Under the pieces are notes generated by a model. The model saw only the letters and a program-made list of their open reading frames with translations. It had not been told where the DNA came from and ran no database searches. Below, piece after piece: positions 1-9,372 of a stretch of DNA of 64,000 nucleotides. This stretch comes from Motiliproteus sp041586615 (GTDB lineage: Bacteria; Pseudomonadota; Gammaproteobacteria; Pseudomonadales; Balneatricaceae). The stretch's first letter is position 1; each line of letters begins with the position of its first letter. The stretch lies in the NCBI GenBank assembly GCA_041586615.1, contig JBFGZS010000004.1, positions 47,147-111,146 of the forward strand, read 5' to 3'. Made by a program: the position numbers and the translations under genes.

Positions 1-761
1 GGATAGAAACTGGCGCTGAGTAATTGCTTGATTGCGCGGGTCTCCTCATCGCTAAACTCTTCTGTGCGCTGGGCATAGCGGTGAATCTTATCTAAAAAGG
101 CACGGTCCGGTGACTTGTTGTGGTCCAGCGCATCCAGTGCCAGATGGGAGAGCTTCCAGTGACGCGCCAATTCGAGAGAAATTTGTTGAATCGTACAGCC
201 AAAGACATCGTTCTCCGCCAGAACAACATCGGCCTGTTCTTCATGAATTTTGATCATGACGGCGCTCATCTGCACCGGTGCGTAGCGCCATAAGGCCCAA
301 TGTCCAATGCCAAAGAACAGCGCGGCCATGCGGGTTTCGTTAATCATATCCTTGCCGGGAAAGCGGCATAGATCTGCAGCCTGAATCGACGCATGAAAAC
401 TGTTGGCGATGGCATGGAAATACTGCTTATGAGCAACGCTGGCATGATTGATCTTGATGGTGGGCAGTTGTTCGCATAAGGCGGCGATGCGATCCATGCC
501 AAGGATGGATACCCCGAGCTTTACCGTACCGATATGGGTAGTGGGGTTACGGCTCAGCGTATTGCCCAGCTTAACCAGATGCAACGCAAAAACCGGATCG
601 CGTTCGATGGGGGCGACCAGCTTCTGCAGCGATGTCCTTGGATCCTGGATCAGGTACTGTAGCTGCTGAACGGTGCGTACATGCACCGGCAAGGACTTGG
701 CCTTGAGAAAATCAACCCATTGCGTTAATCCGTATCGCCCTGCTGATTGATCCATCATCAT
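1..761 (-). CDS. HDOD-domain protein (partial, runs off left edge)
   Basis: Leftward gene whose 3' end lies outside the window. Reading from the ATG at 759-761 (three consecutive ATG codons at 753-761) gives an uninterrupted frame of about 253 residues. The protein resembles the HDOD family, HD-domain relatives used in bacterial signalling: an N-terminal helical part with IERDPVFALHLVKLGNTLSR, then a hydrophobic core including GMDRIAALCEQLP and ALFFGIGHWALWRYAP. HDOD proteins usually lack nucleotide hydrolysis and act as protein-interaction modules. A similar gene is commonly found next to rsgA-orn in pseudomonads (from memory). The family call is fairly secure; the biological role is unknown. 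Confidence 0.7.
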   Translation of the reverse strand, partial: MMMDQSAGRYGLTQWVDFLKAKSLPVHVRTVQQLQYLIQDPRTSLQKLVAPIERDPVFALHLVKLGNTLSRNPTTHIGTVKLGVSILGMDRIAALCEQLPTIKINHASVAHKQYFHAIANSFHASIQAADLCRFPGKDMINETRMAALFFGIGHWALWRYAPVQMSAVMIKIHEEQADVVLAENDVFGCTIQQISLELARHWKLSHLALDALDHNKSPDRAFLDKIHRYAQRTEEFSDEETRAIKQLLSASFY

Positions 762-946
762 GATCTATAACCAGATTTGATTCAAACCAGACTATAGCAC
801 TCCCTTTGGGGGCTTCACAGGGGGCGATGATACCTTTGTTGCCGCTAATGTGACGGCAGGCATTGAGGGTCAAAGGGGCGGTCAAACGGGGGCGATGTCG
901 TGACGCCCTCATCAGATACGGGGAAGCAGAGCGGGGATCTTCCCTC

Positions 947-1969
947 CTAGGGATTTTCGATGCCGCTAAGGATATGCCGGTAGCTGTCCATGCGGATGGG
1001 TTCGATCTTCCCTTCTTCCAGCGCGTGTAATAACGCGCAGCCCGGTTCCTGTTCGTGGCGGCAATCCCGGAAACGGCAGTAGCCTAAGAACGGATGAAAT
1101 TCGCGAAAGCCATCGAGCAGGGTCTCGCGATTGATATGCCACAATCCAAATTCACGAATGCCGGGCGAGTCGATCAGGTCGCCACCATCGGGAAAATGGT
1201 ACAGGCGTGCCGTGGTGGTGGTGTGGGTGCCTTTCAGGGTGGCTTCCGATAATGCGCCGACGCGAATATCCACACCGGGCAGTAGGGCATTGATCAGGGA
1301 CGATTTCCCCACACCTGATTGGCCGACAAACACGCTAATGCGATGATCCAGGGCTTGTTTCAAGAGTAGCAGGCCGCTATCGGTGCGGGTGGATGCGCGT
1401 AAGACGCGGTAGCCGATGCGCTCATAGAGCGCCAGCATGTTATCGATATAGGCTTGGTTGTCGTCATTCAACAAATCGGTCTTGTTGAGAAGTATTACCG
1501 GTTCGATCCCCACGGCTTCAGCAGCCACCAGGTAGCGATCGATCAGGTTCGCGTGGGGGCGGGGTTCGGGCGCGAGGGTGATCACAATAAAATCGATATT
1601 AGAGGCGACGGGCTTCAGTTCACCGTGATTGTTGGGGCGTGATAAGAGCGAGGTACGTGGCAAGGTCGCCACGATAACCCCCGTCGGCTGGCCATCGCGC
1701 CAGACGACCCGGTCACCGGTGACCAGCGTGCCGAGGTTGGCGCGCATATGGCAACGGCGGATGTCTCCCTGTTCGCTGCCGGCAAGGATCTCCACATCGA
1801 CCTGTACGCCGAAGTGCGAGATGACCAGGCCTTCCTGTTCGGGCCCCAGTTCGCCGTGATCAAGACGCTGATCGGCTTTTTCCGCTTTCTTCTGTGCACG
1901 TGCGCTGCGCTCGTCCTGGATTTTCTGGACGCGCCAGCTCTGGCGGCGGGTGAGTTTGCGTTTGGCCAT
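947..1969 (-). CDS. rsgA: Small ribosomal subunit biogenesis GTPase RsgA
   Basis: Circularly permuted GTPase that helps late 30S maturation in the cytoplasm and is activated by the ribosome. The 340-residue protein has the permuted G-motif order: NKTD (G4, about 162-165), then the P-loop GQSGVGKSS (about 216-224), then DSPG (G3, about 267-270). It has an N-terminal OB-fold and a C-terminal zinc site (C298, C303, H305, C311). The length is normal for the family. It is divergent from orn, with about 150 bp between the orn start and the rsgA start. Confidence 0.97.
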   Translation of the reverse strand: MAKRKLTRRQSWRVQKIQDERSARAQKKAEKADQRLDHGELGPEQEGLVISHFGVQVDVEILAGSEQGDIRRCHMRANLGTLVTGDRVVWRDGQPTGVIVATLPRTSLLSRPNNHGELKPVASNIDFIVITLAPEPRPHANLIDRYLVAAEAVGIEPVILLNKTDLLNDDNQAYIDNMLALYERIGYRVLRASTRTDSGLLLLKQALDHRISVFVGQSGVGKSSLINALLPGVDIRVGALSEATLKGTHTTTTARLYHFPDGGDLIDSPGIREFGLWHINRETLLDGFREFHPFLGYCRFRDCRHEQEPGCALLHALEEGKIEPIRMDSYRHILSGIENP

Positions 1970-2120
1970 ACCGGGGTTAAATTACCTTATCTGGGGGCTA
2001 TGTCGAACGACGGGCTTGCGACGCCGCGGCAAAGCGGCTAAACATAGCACACTTTCGTCGGTATCACCCTAACGTCGGCATCAGCCCTAGCCGACATGCA
2101 TGAATTTTGTGAGGTTAATC

Positions 2121-2702
2121 ATGTTGAATAAGCACGCGTCTAAAGAGCGCCCGGATCCTGATAGCGAAAACCTGGTCTGGATCGACCTGGAAATGACCGG
2201 GCTGGAGCCCGATAGCGACGTGATTATCGAAATTGCAACGATTGTGACCGACAAAGACCTGAATATCCTGGCTGAAGGGCCGGCGATAGCCGTCCATCAA
2301 CCCGCGGCGGTTCTGGATGGGATGGATGAGTGGTGTACGCGCCAGCATGGTCAATCGGGGCTAACGCAGCGGGTACGCGATAGTGTGACTGACTGCCGGG
2401 CGGCGGAGCAGCAGACGCTGGCTTTCCTGCGTCACTATGTTCCCGCGGGCCAGTCGCCGATCTGCGGCAACAGTATCGGCCAGGATCGGCGGTTTTTGGT
2501 GCGTTATATGCCGGAACTGGAAGCGTTTTTTCACTACCGGAATCTGGATGTCAGTACGCTGAAAGAGCTGGCACGGCGCTGGCGTCCCGATGTCCTGGCG
2601 GGTGTGACCAAGAGCGGCGCGCACCTGGCGCTGGATGATGTGCGCGATTCCATTAATGAACTGCGCCATTACCGTGAGCACTTTATCCGCATGGCCGAAT
2701 AA
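2121..2702 (+). CDS. orn: Oligoribonuclease
   Basis: 3'-5' exoribonuclease of the DEDDh family that degrades 2-5 nt RNAs, the last step of mRNA decay; it also clears linear pGpG. The first motif, WIDLEMTGLEPDSD, supplies the D and E metal ligands; a later IGQDRRF and HLALDDVRDSI supply the remaining acidic and histidine positions. I chose the ATG at 2121 because GAGG lies 8 bases upstream and the protein then matches the usual length of about 190 residues. An in-frame ATG at 2100 would add seven residues with no visible ribosome site. A good terminator follows at 2718-2748. Confidence 0.95.
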   Translation: MLNKHASKERPDPDSENLVWIDLEMTGLEPDSDVIIEIATIVTDKDLNILAEGPAIAVHQPAAVLDGMDEWCTRQHGQSGLTQRVRDSVTDCRAAEQQTLAFLRHYVPAGQSPICGNSIGQDRRFLVRYMPELEAFFHYRNLDVSTLKELARRWRPDVLAGVTKSGAHLALDDVRDSINELRHYREHFIRMAE

Positions 2703-2717
2703 GACTGCAGAGCATGA

Positions 2718-2748
2718 CCGAGGGCGGGAGTTGCCCTCGGCTATTTTT
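2718..2748 (+). terminator. Rho-independent terminator after orn
   Basis: Perfect 8-bp stem CCGAGGGC/GCCCTCGG with a 7-nt loop, followed by CTATTTTT. It lies between the convergent orn and queG genes. Confidence 0.85.
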
Positions 2749-2817
2749 CGACGGTTTTTGGCGCTGCCGGCCGGGCTCCTCCGTCAGGCAAGCTCGTTTA
2801 TACCCTGTGCGGCGGTT

Positions 2818-3975
2818 TTAAAGCAGGTGCCTCACTTTGCGGGGGTGTTGTTCGGTGAGGGGGAGCGCGACGGCCTCGGCGTGGCACTCAAGGCGGGCAA
2901 TGGCCCAGTCGATATGCTCCTGTACCAGCGGCGACGCGGCCTCCCGGCGCGCTTTTAGCCGCGTGAGTGATTCGCCGCTATCGCCGCTGTTTCCCAGGGC
3001 AATGGCCAGGTTGCGCTGCCAGCATTCGTAGCCGGTGCGGCGGATCGCCGAGCCTTCGGTGCGCTGCAAAAAAGTCGCTTCATCCCATTCGAAGAGGTCG
3101 ATCAAGCGGCGCTGGTCCAGTTGGTGGCGAGGGTGAAAGTCGGTTTCCTCGGTAAAGTGGCAATAACGGTTCCAGGGGCAGACTAGCTGGCAATCGTCGC
3201 AGCCGAAGATCCGGTTGCCCATCAGCGGGCGTAACTCAACCGGGATCGCTCCTTTGTGCTCAATGGTCAGGTAGGAGATACAGCGGCTGGCATCCAGCAC
3301 ATAAGGCTCGGGAAAGGCGTTGGTGGGGCAGATGTCGAGACAGGCTGTGCAGCGTCGACAGTGCTCTTGAGAATAGGCCGCGTCAACCGGCAGCGGCAGG
3401 TCCACAAACAATTCCCCTAAGAGGAAGTAGCTTCCGGCCTTGCGATTGATTATCAGGCTGTGCTTTCCCTGCCAGCCAAGCCCGGACTGCTGTGCCAGGT
3501 TTTTTTCCAGCACCGGCGCGCTGTCGACGAACGCACGATGGCCAAACGCGCCTACCCGGCTTTCAATTTTCTTCGCGAGTTGGGTCAGGCGCTTGCGCAT
3601 GAGTTTGTGGTAGTCACGCCCCAAGGCGTAACGGGAGATATATCCCTGGTTGCGGTTTTGCAGCACCCGCAGGGTCTGGACCTGGGGGGGGAGATAGTCC
3701 ATGCGGACGCTGATAATGCGCTGGGTGCCAGGGTGCAGCAGGGCAGGGTCCAGCCGAAGATCCTGATGACGTTCCATAAAGCTCATATCGCCCTGGTAGC
3801 CGTTGGCCAGCCAGCGATCTAGGCGCGCGCGCTGCGCGTCGAGTTCTGGCGTGCAGATCCCCAGTTGCTGAAAGCCGAGTTCTTGCGCCCAGCGGCGAAT
3901 ATCCTGGACCAGCGAATGCCAGGCGGCGGCATCGACCGGTAAGCTGGCGAGCTCGGCAGTGGCGTTTTTTGTCAT
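2818..3975 (-). CDS. queG: Epoxyqueuosine reductase
   Basis: Cobalamin-dependent, 4Fe-4S-containing enzyme that reduces epoxyqueuosine to queuosine in tRNA, the last step of queuosine synthesis. The 385-residue protein has two ferredoxin-type clusters, CRRCTACLDICPTNAF and GCDDCQLVCPWNRYC, and the family's N-terminal DUF1730-like part (LGICTPELDAQRARLDRWLA). The C-terminal third carries HEAT-like residues (WQRNLAIALGNSGDSGE). The gene is convergent with orn and divergent from nnr with 85 bp between. This order (queG next to nnr-tsaE) is common in gammaproteobacteria. Confidence 0.96.
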   Translation of the reverse strand: MTKNATAELASLPVDAAAWHSLVQDIRRWAQELGFQQLGICTPELDAQRARLDRWLANGYQGDMSFMERHQDLRLDPALLHPGTQRIISVRMDYLPPQVQTLRVLQNRNQGYISRYALGRDYHKLMRKRLTQLAKKIESRVGAFGHRAFVDSAPVLEKNLAQQSGLGWQGKHSLIINRKAGSYFLLGELFVDLPLPVDAAYSQEHCRRCTACLDICPTNAFPEPYVLDASRCISYLTIEHKGAIPVELRPLMGNRIFGCDDCQLVCPWNRYCHFTEETDFHPRHQLDQRRLIDLFEWDEATFLQRTEGSAIRRTGYECWQRNLAIALGNSGDSGESLTRLKARREAASPLVQEHIDWAIARLECHAEAVALPLTEQHPRKVRHLL

Positions 3976-4060
3976 ATGATCAGTACGTCTTGTGGGTGCA
4001 TGGTGTCGACGGCGGATGGGCCGTATAATCGGCTAAATTTTTCCGAAGGTTGCGCGTGTC

Positions 4061-5605
4061 ATGTCAGACAACAATCATACCATAATGCCGCTCTACTCGG
4101 CGCAGCAGACGCGGACGTTGGATCGCATGGCGATTGAACAGGGGGGCATTCCCGGTTTCGAATTGATGAAGCGGGCCGGCCGGGCTGCTTTTCGGGCTTT
4201 GCGCCGTCGCTGGCCCGATGCTCGGCGCATTGCCCTGGTCTGTGGCAGCGGTAATAACGGCGGGGATGGGTTTGTGATTGCCGGCCTGGCCCAAGAACAG
4301 GGCTGGGACGTGACGCCGATGCTGCTGAACGCCCGGTTAGCCCGTGCGCGCCTGCAAGGTGAGGCGAAACAAGCGCTGGCGTGGGCCGAAGAACGCGGGG
4401 TTGTCGTCGCTGATTTTGACCCGCAACGGGTAAGCAATGACTTCGATCTGGTTGTCGATGCGTTGCTGGGAACCGGGGTTGCCGGCCAGGTACGTGATGA
4501 CTATGCCGAGGCGATTGCATGGATCAATCACAGCGCGCTGCCGGTGCTGGCGGTGGATATGCCTTCGGGCCTGTGCAGTGATACCGGGCGTCGATTGGGG
4601 CACGCAGTACGGGCCGATATGACGGTGACGTTTATCGGCACGAAGCGAGGTTTGCTGACCCACGAGGGTGTTGAGCAGTGTGGCGAACTGTTATTGGATG
4701 ATCTGCAGCTTGCGCCGGAACTCTACGCCCGCGTTCCATCCCGCATCGGGGCCCTCAGTGAGGCTTATCTGGCGGCGACTATGCCGCGCCGGGCGCGTAA
4801 CAGCCATAAGGGCCATTACGGCCATGTGCTGATTGTCGGTGGAGATCTGGGGATGGGCGGCGCCGTTGCGATGGCCGCGCGCAGTGCCGCGCGCAGCGGT
4901 GCGGGTTTAGTGACGGTGGCAACGCGACCGGAGCATACGGGCTGTTGTCATACGCTATGCCCAGAAGCGATGGTGTACGCTGTGCGCTCGGGCCAGGAGC
5001 TTGCACCGCTGTTGGCGCGGGCGACCCTGGTCTTGATTGGTCCGGGGTTGGGGCAGGGCGCCTGGTCTGGACAGTTGCTACACGCCGTTCAACGCAGTGG
5101 TTTGCCCTTGGTGGTGGATGCCGATGGGCTGAATCTGCTGTTGCAGGGGACGTTGGTTGAGCCGCAACACCGGGATAATTGGATACTGACGCCGCATCCC
5201 GGTGAGGCGGCGCGCTTGCTGGGTTGTGATGCGGCCCAGGTTCAGGCTGATCGTTTTACGGCGGTTGAGCAGTTGCAGACGCGTTTCGGCGGCATCTGCG
5301 TCTTGAAGGGCGCCGGCACGCTGATCCGCAGCGATACCCAAACATGGTTATGTCGGCAGGGTAATCCGGGTATGGCCAGCGGTGGCATGGGGGATGTGTT
5401 GGGCGGTGTGATCGCCGGGCTGGTGGCCCAGGGGCTTTCGCTCCAGGTTGCGGCGGCGGCGGCCGTGCAGGCACATGGCTTGGCCGGTGATGCCTGTGCT
5501 GACATACACGGCGAGCGCGGTTTGTTGGCGATGGACCTTGTCGATCCGATCCGGCGACTGTTAAATGGCTTGGCTCCGATTCCCGCGGAGGTGAATCATG
5601 GGTGA
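4061..5605 (+). CDS. nnr: Bifunctional NAD(P)HX epimerase / ADP-dependent NAD(P)HX dehydratase
   Basis: Repairs hydrated, damaged NAD(P)H. The 514-residue protein has the YjeF N-terminal epimerase domain (about 1-215; CGSGNNGGDGFVIAGLA and ALLGTGVAG) fused to the carbohydrate-kinase-like dehydratase domain (about 230-510; VVDADGLNLL, LTPHPGEAARLLG and GNPGMASGGMGDVLGGVIAG with its phosphate-binding glycines). Its 3' end overlaps tsaE by 8 bp, so the two are translationally linked. A second in-frame ATG at 4085 is a possible alternative start. Confidence 0.96.
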   Translation: MSDNNHTIMPLYSAQQTRTLDRMAIEQGGIPGFELMKRAGRAAFRALRRRWPDARRIALVCGSGNNGGDGFVIAGLAQEQGWDVTPMLLNARLARARLQGEAKQALAWAEERGVVVADFDPQRVSNDFDLVVDALLGTGVAGQVRDDYAEAIAWINHSALPVLAVDMPSGLCSDTGRRLGHAVRADMTVTFIGTKRGLLTHEGVEQCGELLLDDLQLAPELYARVPSRIGALSEAYLAATMPRRARNSHKGHYGHVLIVGGDLGMGGAVAMAARSAARSGAGLVTVATRPEHTGCCHTLCPEAMVYAVRSGQELAPLLARATLVLIGPGLGQGAWSGQLLHAVQRSGLPLVVDADGLNLLLQGTLVEPQHRDNWILTPHPGEAARLLGCDAAQVQADRFTAVEQLQTRFGGICVLKGAGTLIRSDTQTWLCRQGNPGMASGGMGDVLGGVIAGLVAQGLSLQVAAAAAVQAHGLAGDACADIHGERGLLAMDLVDPIRRLLNGLAPIPAEVNHG

Positions 5606-6080
5606 CAACGTGCTGCATGTGGCTGATGAGGCTGCGATGGTTCGCTTGGGCGAACAGCTGGGAAAGGCCAGCGAAGGTGAAGGGACTCTCTATCTGGGGG
5701 GCGATCTGGGGATGGGGAAAACGACACTCTGCCGTGGTGTCTTGCGCGCCTTTGGCCATCAGGGGGCGGTAAAAAGTCCGACCTATACCTTGGTTGAGCC
5801 CTATGAGCTGGCGGCTGCTTCGGTTTATCATTTTGACCTGTATCGGTTGGCGGACCCGGAAGAGTTGGAATATGTGGGGATCCGTGATTATTTCAGTGAG
5901 CGGTCTTTACGTCTGGTCGAATGGTCGGAACGGGGCGCTGGCGTACTGCCCGAGCCCGACCTGCGCCTTGAAATAGATCGGTTTAACAGTGGGCGATCTG
6001 TTAGCTTATATCCGATTACGGTCCTCGGACATCGTATCGTGCAGCGGCTGGAAGCTGGTTTGCAGCAATCAACGGTCTAA
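5598..6080 (+). CDS. tsaE: tRNA threonylcarbamoyladenosine biosynthesis ATPase TsaE
   Basis: P-loop ATPase that resets the TsaB-TsaD complex during t6A37 tRNA modification. Visible motifs are Walker A GGDLGMGKTTLCRG (about 33-46), the family motif VKSPTYTLVEPY, YHFDLYRL, and RLVEWSERG. The 160-residue length is typical. It overlaps nnr by 8 bp and is followed by amiB after 46 bp, the classical nnr-tsaE-amiB-mutL-miaA arrangement. Confidence 0.95.
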   Translation: MGDNVLHVADEAAMVRLGEQLGKASEGEGTLYLGGDLGMGKTTLCRGVLRAFGHQGAVKSPTYTLVEPYELAAASVYHFDLYRLADPEELEYVGIRDYFSERSLRLVEWSERGAGVLPEPDLRLEIDRFNSGRSVSLYPITVLGHRIVQRLEAGLQQSTV

Positions 6081-6126
6081 AGGATGGGGCCGCAACGCAG
6101 ACGGATAACGAGGTAGACGCAAAACG

Positions 6127-7461
6127 GTGTTATTTAACAAGAGTATAGCTTCAGTGTTGCTGATGCTGTGGAGTCTTTCGCTAAGTGCGGCAGACGTTGG
6201 CAATGTGCGTGTCTGGCTGGCCCCTGACAATACACGGTTGGTCTTGGATCTGTCCGGGCCTGTCGAGCATGCGCTGTTCCCGCTGGATAATCCGCCGCGA
6301 ATCGTCATCGATGTCCCGGATAGTCGTATGAAAGCGGATCTGAGTCAGCTCAAACTTGAAGGCAGTCCTTTGCGTCGCGTGCGTAGCGGGGTGCGCAACG
6401 GTGATGATTTGCGCATCGTACTGGAGCTGAACCGTAAGGTGCAGCCGCGCAGTTTTGCCTTAAAACCCAACGATCAGTATGGCCATCGTTTGGTTGTTGA
6501 TCTGGCTGAAACCGCGTTAAAGGCGTCCAAGAAAACGGCGCGCGCCAAATCCCCCCCCGCAGGGGGGATGCGCGATGTGGTGATTGCCATCGACGCCGGC
6601 CATGGTGGCGAGGATCCGGGTGCTCTTGGCCCTGGCGGTGTGCGCGAGAAAGATGTGGTCATGGCGATCGCCCATGAGCTGCACACGCTACTGGAGAAAG
6701 AGAAAGGCTTTAAGCCCGTGCTGGTTCGTAATGGGGATTATTATGTCGAGTTACGCAAGCGAACCCGGTTGGCGCGGCGTCATTCTGCGGATCTGTTTGT
6801 GTCTATTCACGCCGATGCCTTTCGCGATAAGCGGGCCCATGGTGCGTCGGTGTGGGCACTATCTGAGCGCGGTGCCAGCAGCGAGATGGGACGCTGGTTG
6901 GCGGATACGGAAAATAACACCGACCTGATCGGGGGCGTCGGCACCCTGAAGCTGGAAGACAAGGATGACTTGCTGGCCGAGGTCTTGCTGGATATGTCTA
7001 TGACCGCCAGCCTCAGTGATAGTCTGGTGATTGCTGACCATGTCCTGACCAATATGGGTCGCTTTGCCCGGTTACATAAAAACCGCGTCGAGCAAGCCGG
7101 CTTTGTGGTACTGAAGTCGCCGGATATCCCCTCGATTCTGGTGGAGACCGGTTTTATCTCCAACCCCAGGGAGGCGCAATTACTGCGCTCGCGAAAGTAT
7201 CAGAAAAAATTGGCACGGGCGATGTTTGACGGTATTAAGCTGCATTTTACCCGCAAGCCACCGGCCATGACGTATCTGGCCTGGAAGAAGAATGGCGGCA
7301 AAGCTGCGATTAGTCGCTACAAGGTCTCGCGTGGCGATTCGCTGTCTGTGATCGCACAGCGCAATGGGATCAGCCTGCAGCAGTTGCGCGAGATGAACCG
7401 GCTTACATCGGATAAAATCCGTATTGGGCAGGTGTTGGAGATACCGGTTCCTACCTCCTGA
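6127..7461 (+). CDS. amiB: N-acetylmuramoyl-L-alanine amidase with AMIN and LysM domains
   Basis: Periplasmic zinc amidase that splits septal peptidoglycan during daughter-cell separation. Domains in order: signal peptide (SVLLMLWSLSLSAA), AMIN localisation domain (about 25-125), a basic linker, Amidase_3 catalytic domain (IAIDAGHGGEDPGALG with the zinc His and Glu; DLFVSIHADAF; SILVETGFISN with the catalytic Glu), and a C-terminal LysM (YKVSRGDSLSVIAQRNGIS). The start is GTG at 6127 with GAGG about 12 bases upstream. Length and LysM match AmiB, which is normally beside mutL. EnvC-type activation is inferred from the family. Confidence 0.95.
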   Translation: MLFNKSIASVLLMLWSLSLSAADVGNVRVWLAPDNTRLVLDLSGPVEHALFPLDNPPRIVIDVPDSRMKADLSQLKLEGSPLRRVRSGVRNGDDLRIVLELNRKVQPRSFALKPNDQYGHRLVVDLAETALKASKKTARAKSPPAGGMRDVVIAIDAGHGGEDPGALGPGGVREKDVVMAIAHELHTLLEKEKGFKPVLVRNGDYYVELRKRTRLARRHSADLFVSIHADAFRDKRAHGASVWALSERGASSEMGRWLADTENNTDLIGGVGTLKLEDKDDLLAEVLLDMSMTASLSDSLVIADHVLTNMGRFARLHKNRVEQAGFVVLKSPDIPSILVETGFISNPREAQLLRSRKYQKKLARAMFDGIKLHFTRKPPAMTYLAWKKNGGKAAISRYKVSRGDSLSVIAQRNGISLQQLREMNRLTSDKIRIGQVLEIPVPTS

Positions 7462-7483
7462 GTCGACAATTTTTGGATGTTTC

Positions 7484-9370
7484 ATGAAGCGAATTGAATT
7501 ATTGACGCCGCGTCTGGCCAACCAGATCGCCGCGGGGGAAGTCGTCGAACGCCCGGCTTCGGTGGTAAAGGAATTGCTCGAAAACAGCCTGGATGCGGGT
7601 GCGGAAAAGATAGAGATCGATATCGAAAAGGGCGGCACCAAGCTGATTCGCTTGCGGGATACGGGGGGCGGTATCGTACAGGATGATCTCCCCCTGGCGT
7701 TGAGCCGGCATGCGACCAGCAAAATCAAAATCCTTGATGACCTGGAAGCGGTGGGGACGCTGGGTTTTCGTGGAGAAGCGCTCGCCAGTATCAGTTCGGT
7801 ATCGCGCCTGACGATGACATCGGCGACCGAAGGTGCGCAATCGGCGTGGCAGGTCTCGTGCGAAGGGCGCGATATGCTGGCGCAGGTCCAGCCCGCTGCG
7901 CACCCGGTGGGAACAACGGTTGAGGTGCGGGATCTGTTTTTCAATACCCCGGCACGGCGTAAATTTTTACGCAAAGAAAAAACCGAATTCGGGCATGTCG
8001 AAGAGGTGTTCAAGCGCATCGCCCTGAGTCGTTTCGATGTGGGTTTTACCCTGCGCCACGATGGTCGGGTTATTCATCAGTTGCGCCCGGCGGTGCGGAT
8101 GCAGGACCTGGAGCGGCGCGTGGCCGCACTGTGCGGCACGCCCTTTATGTCGCAGGCCATTTCCCTGGATGTCGAGGCATCGGGGCTGCGCCTATGGGGC
8201 TGGGTGGGGTTGCCGACCTATTCCCGCAGCCAGGCGGATCTGCAGTATTTCTTTGTCAATGGCCGGGCGATCCGGGACCGGCTCGTTGCCCATGCGGTGC
8301 GACAGGCTTACCGCGACGTATTGTATAACGGCCGTCATCCGACCTTTGTGCTGTTTCTTGAGCTTAATCCCGCCGATGTCGATGTCAATGTGCACCCCAC
8401 TAAACATGAAGTGCGTTTCCGTGATGGGCGTCTTGTGCATGACTTCCTGTTTCGTACCTTGCACCGAGGTTTGGCTGAAATATCGCCGGCGGAGATGGGG
8501 GGGGCCGCCCCAGGCGGAGCGCTTGCAGAGCAGCCCGCAAGCGAGCCCGTGGCGGGGAGCCCGGGTGCGGCTCAGCCGCCGGATGTCACCGGTGTGGCTG
8601 CCGGCGTATTTCAGGGCCAGAGTCCCTTGGACTTCAATCGGGCCGCCATCCGGCCGGGCCAGGTACGCGATCAGATGCAGGGGTATGCGGCCTTGCATCC
8701 TTCCAATGACCCGTCGCTGACCGAGCCGTCAGGCGCTGTGGATACGGGAGCCGTAGCCCGGGGCGGCGCAGCAGAAGATGCCTCAGAGCATCCGATGGGG
8801 TATGCCAAAGCGCAGCTGCACGGTGTTTACATTCTGGCAGAGAACGCACGGGGACTCGTGTTAGTCGATATGCACGCCGCCCATGAGCGCATCGTGTACG
8901 AGCGCCTTAAAAGCAGCTACGCCCGAGAGGGGGTGCGATCGCAGCCCCTGCTGGTACCGCTGTCGGTACCGATGAGTCAGCAAGAGGCGGATTGTGCGGA
9001 CGAGTTTACGGACCTCTTCGCCAAGCTGGGTTTTGAGTTTTCCCGAATGGGGGCGGAAACGCTGGTTGTGCGCCAGATACCGGCGTTGCTCAAAGGCTGC
9101 GACGTCGGCGTGCTGGTCTGCCAGGTCCTGGGTGACCTGTTGTCCCACGGTAGCAGTGACAGGGTGGAAGCGGTACAAAACGAACTGTTGGCGACGATGG
9201 CCTGCCATGGTGCCGTGCGTGCGAACCGTCAGTTGACGGTTGCCGAGATGAACGAGTTGCTGCGGGATATGGAGCAAACCGAACGCAGCGGGCAATGTAA
9301 CCACGGTCGTCCGACCTGGGCGCAACTCAGCATGGCTGATTTGGATAAGCTGTTTATGCGAGGGCAGTAG
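7484..9370 (+). CDS. mutL: DNA mismatch repair protein MutL
   Basis: GHKL ATPase that couples MutS mismatch recognition to strand incision. The N-terminal ATPase carries NQIAAGEVVERPASVVKELL, DAGA, DTGGGI and GFRGEALASI; the C-terminal dimerisation domain follows a low-complexity Pro/Ala/Gly linker (about 345-440). I start at ATG 7484 (MKRIELLTPRLA); the frame stays open upstream into amiB without any family similarity. The C-terminal domain has DMHAAHERIVYE, matching the DxHA(X)2E(X)4E metal motif of endonucleolytic MutLs, plus a late CNHGRPTW. This suggests MutL nicks DNA itself, as expected where mutH is absent. Confidence 0.97.
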   Translation: MKRIELLTPRLANQIAAGEVVERPASVVKELLENSLDAGAEKIEIDIEKGGTKLIRLRDTGGGIVQDDLPLALSRHATSKIKILDDLEAVGTLGFRGEALASISSVSRLTMTSATEGAQSAWQVSCEGRDMLAQVQPAAHPVGTTVEVRDLFFNTPARRKFLRKEKTEFGHVEEVFKRIALSRFDVGFTLRHDGRVIHQLRPAVRMQDLERRVAALCGTPFMSQAISLDVEASGLRLWGWVGLPTYSRSQADLQYFFVNGRAIRDRLVAHAVRQAYRDVLYNGRHPTFVLFLELNPADVDVNVHPTKHEVRFRDGRLVHDFLFRTLHRGLAEISPAEMGGAAPGGALAEQPASEPVAGSPGAAQPPDVTGVAAGVFQGQSPLDFNRAAIRPGQVRDQMQGYAALHPSNDPSLTEPSGAVDTGAVARGGAAEDASEHPMGYAKAQLHGVYILAENARGLVLVDMHAAHERIVYERLKSSYAREGVRSQPLLVPLSVPMSQQEADCADEFTDLFAKLGFEFSRMGAETLVVRQIPALLKGCDVGVLVCQVLGDLLSHGSSDRVEAVQNELLATMACHGAVRANRQLTVAEMNELLRDMEQTERSGQCNHGRPTWAQLSMADLDKLFMRGQ

Positions 9371-9372
9371 TC

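Noticed and set aside
4059..4520. 153-codon frame antisense to nnr
   Set aside because: Pro/Arg/Ser-rich shadow of the GC-rich nnr gene.
7180..8019. 279-codon antisense frame over amiB/mutL
   Set aside because: Mirrors conserved mutL codons on the other strand and has no family features.
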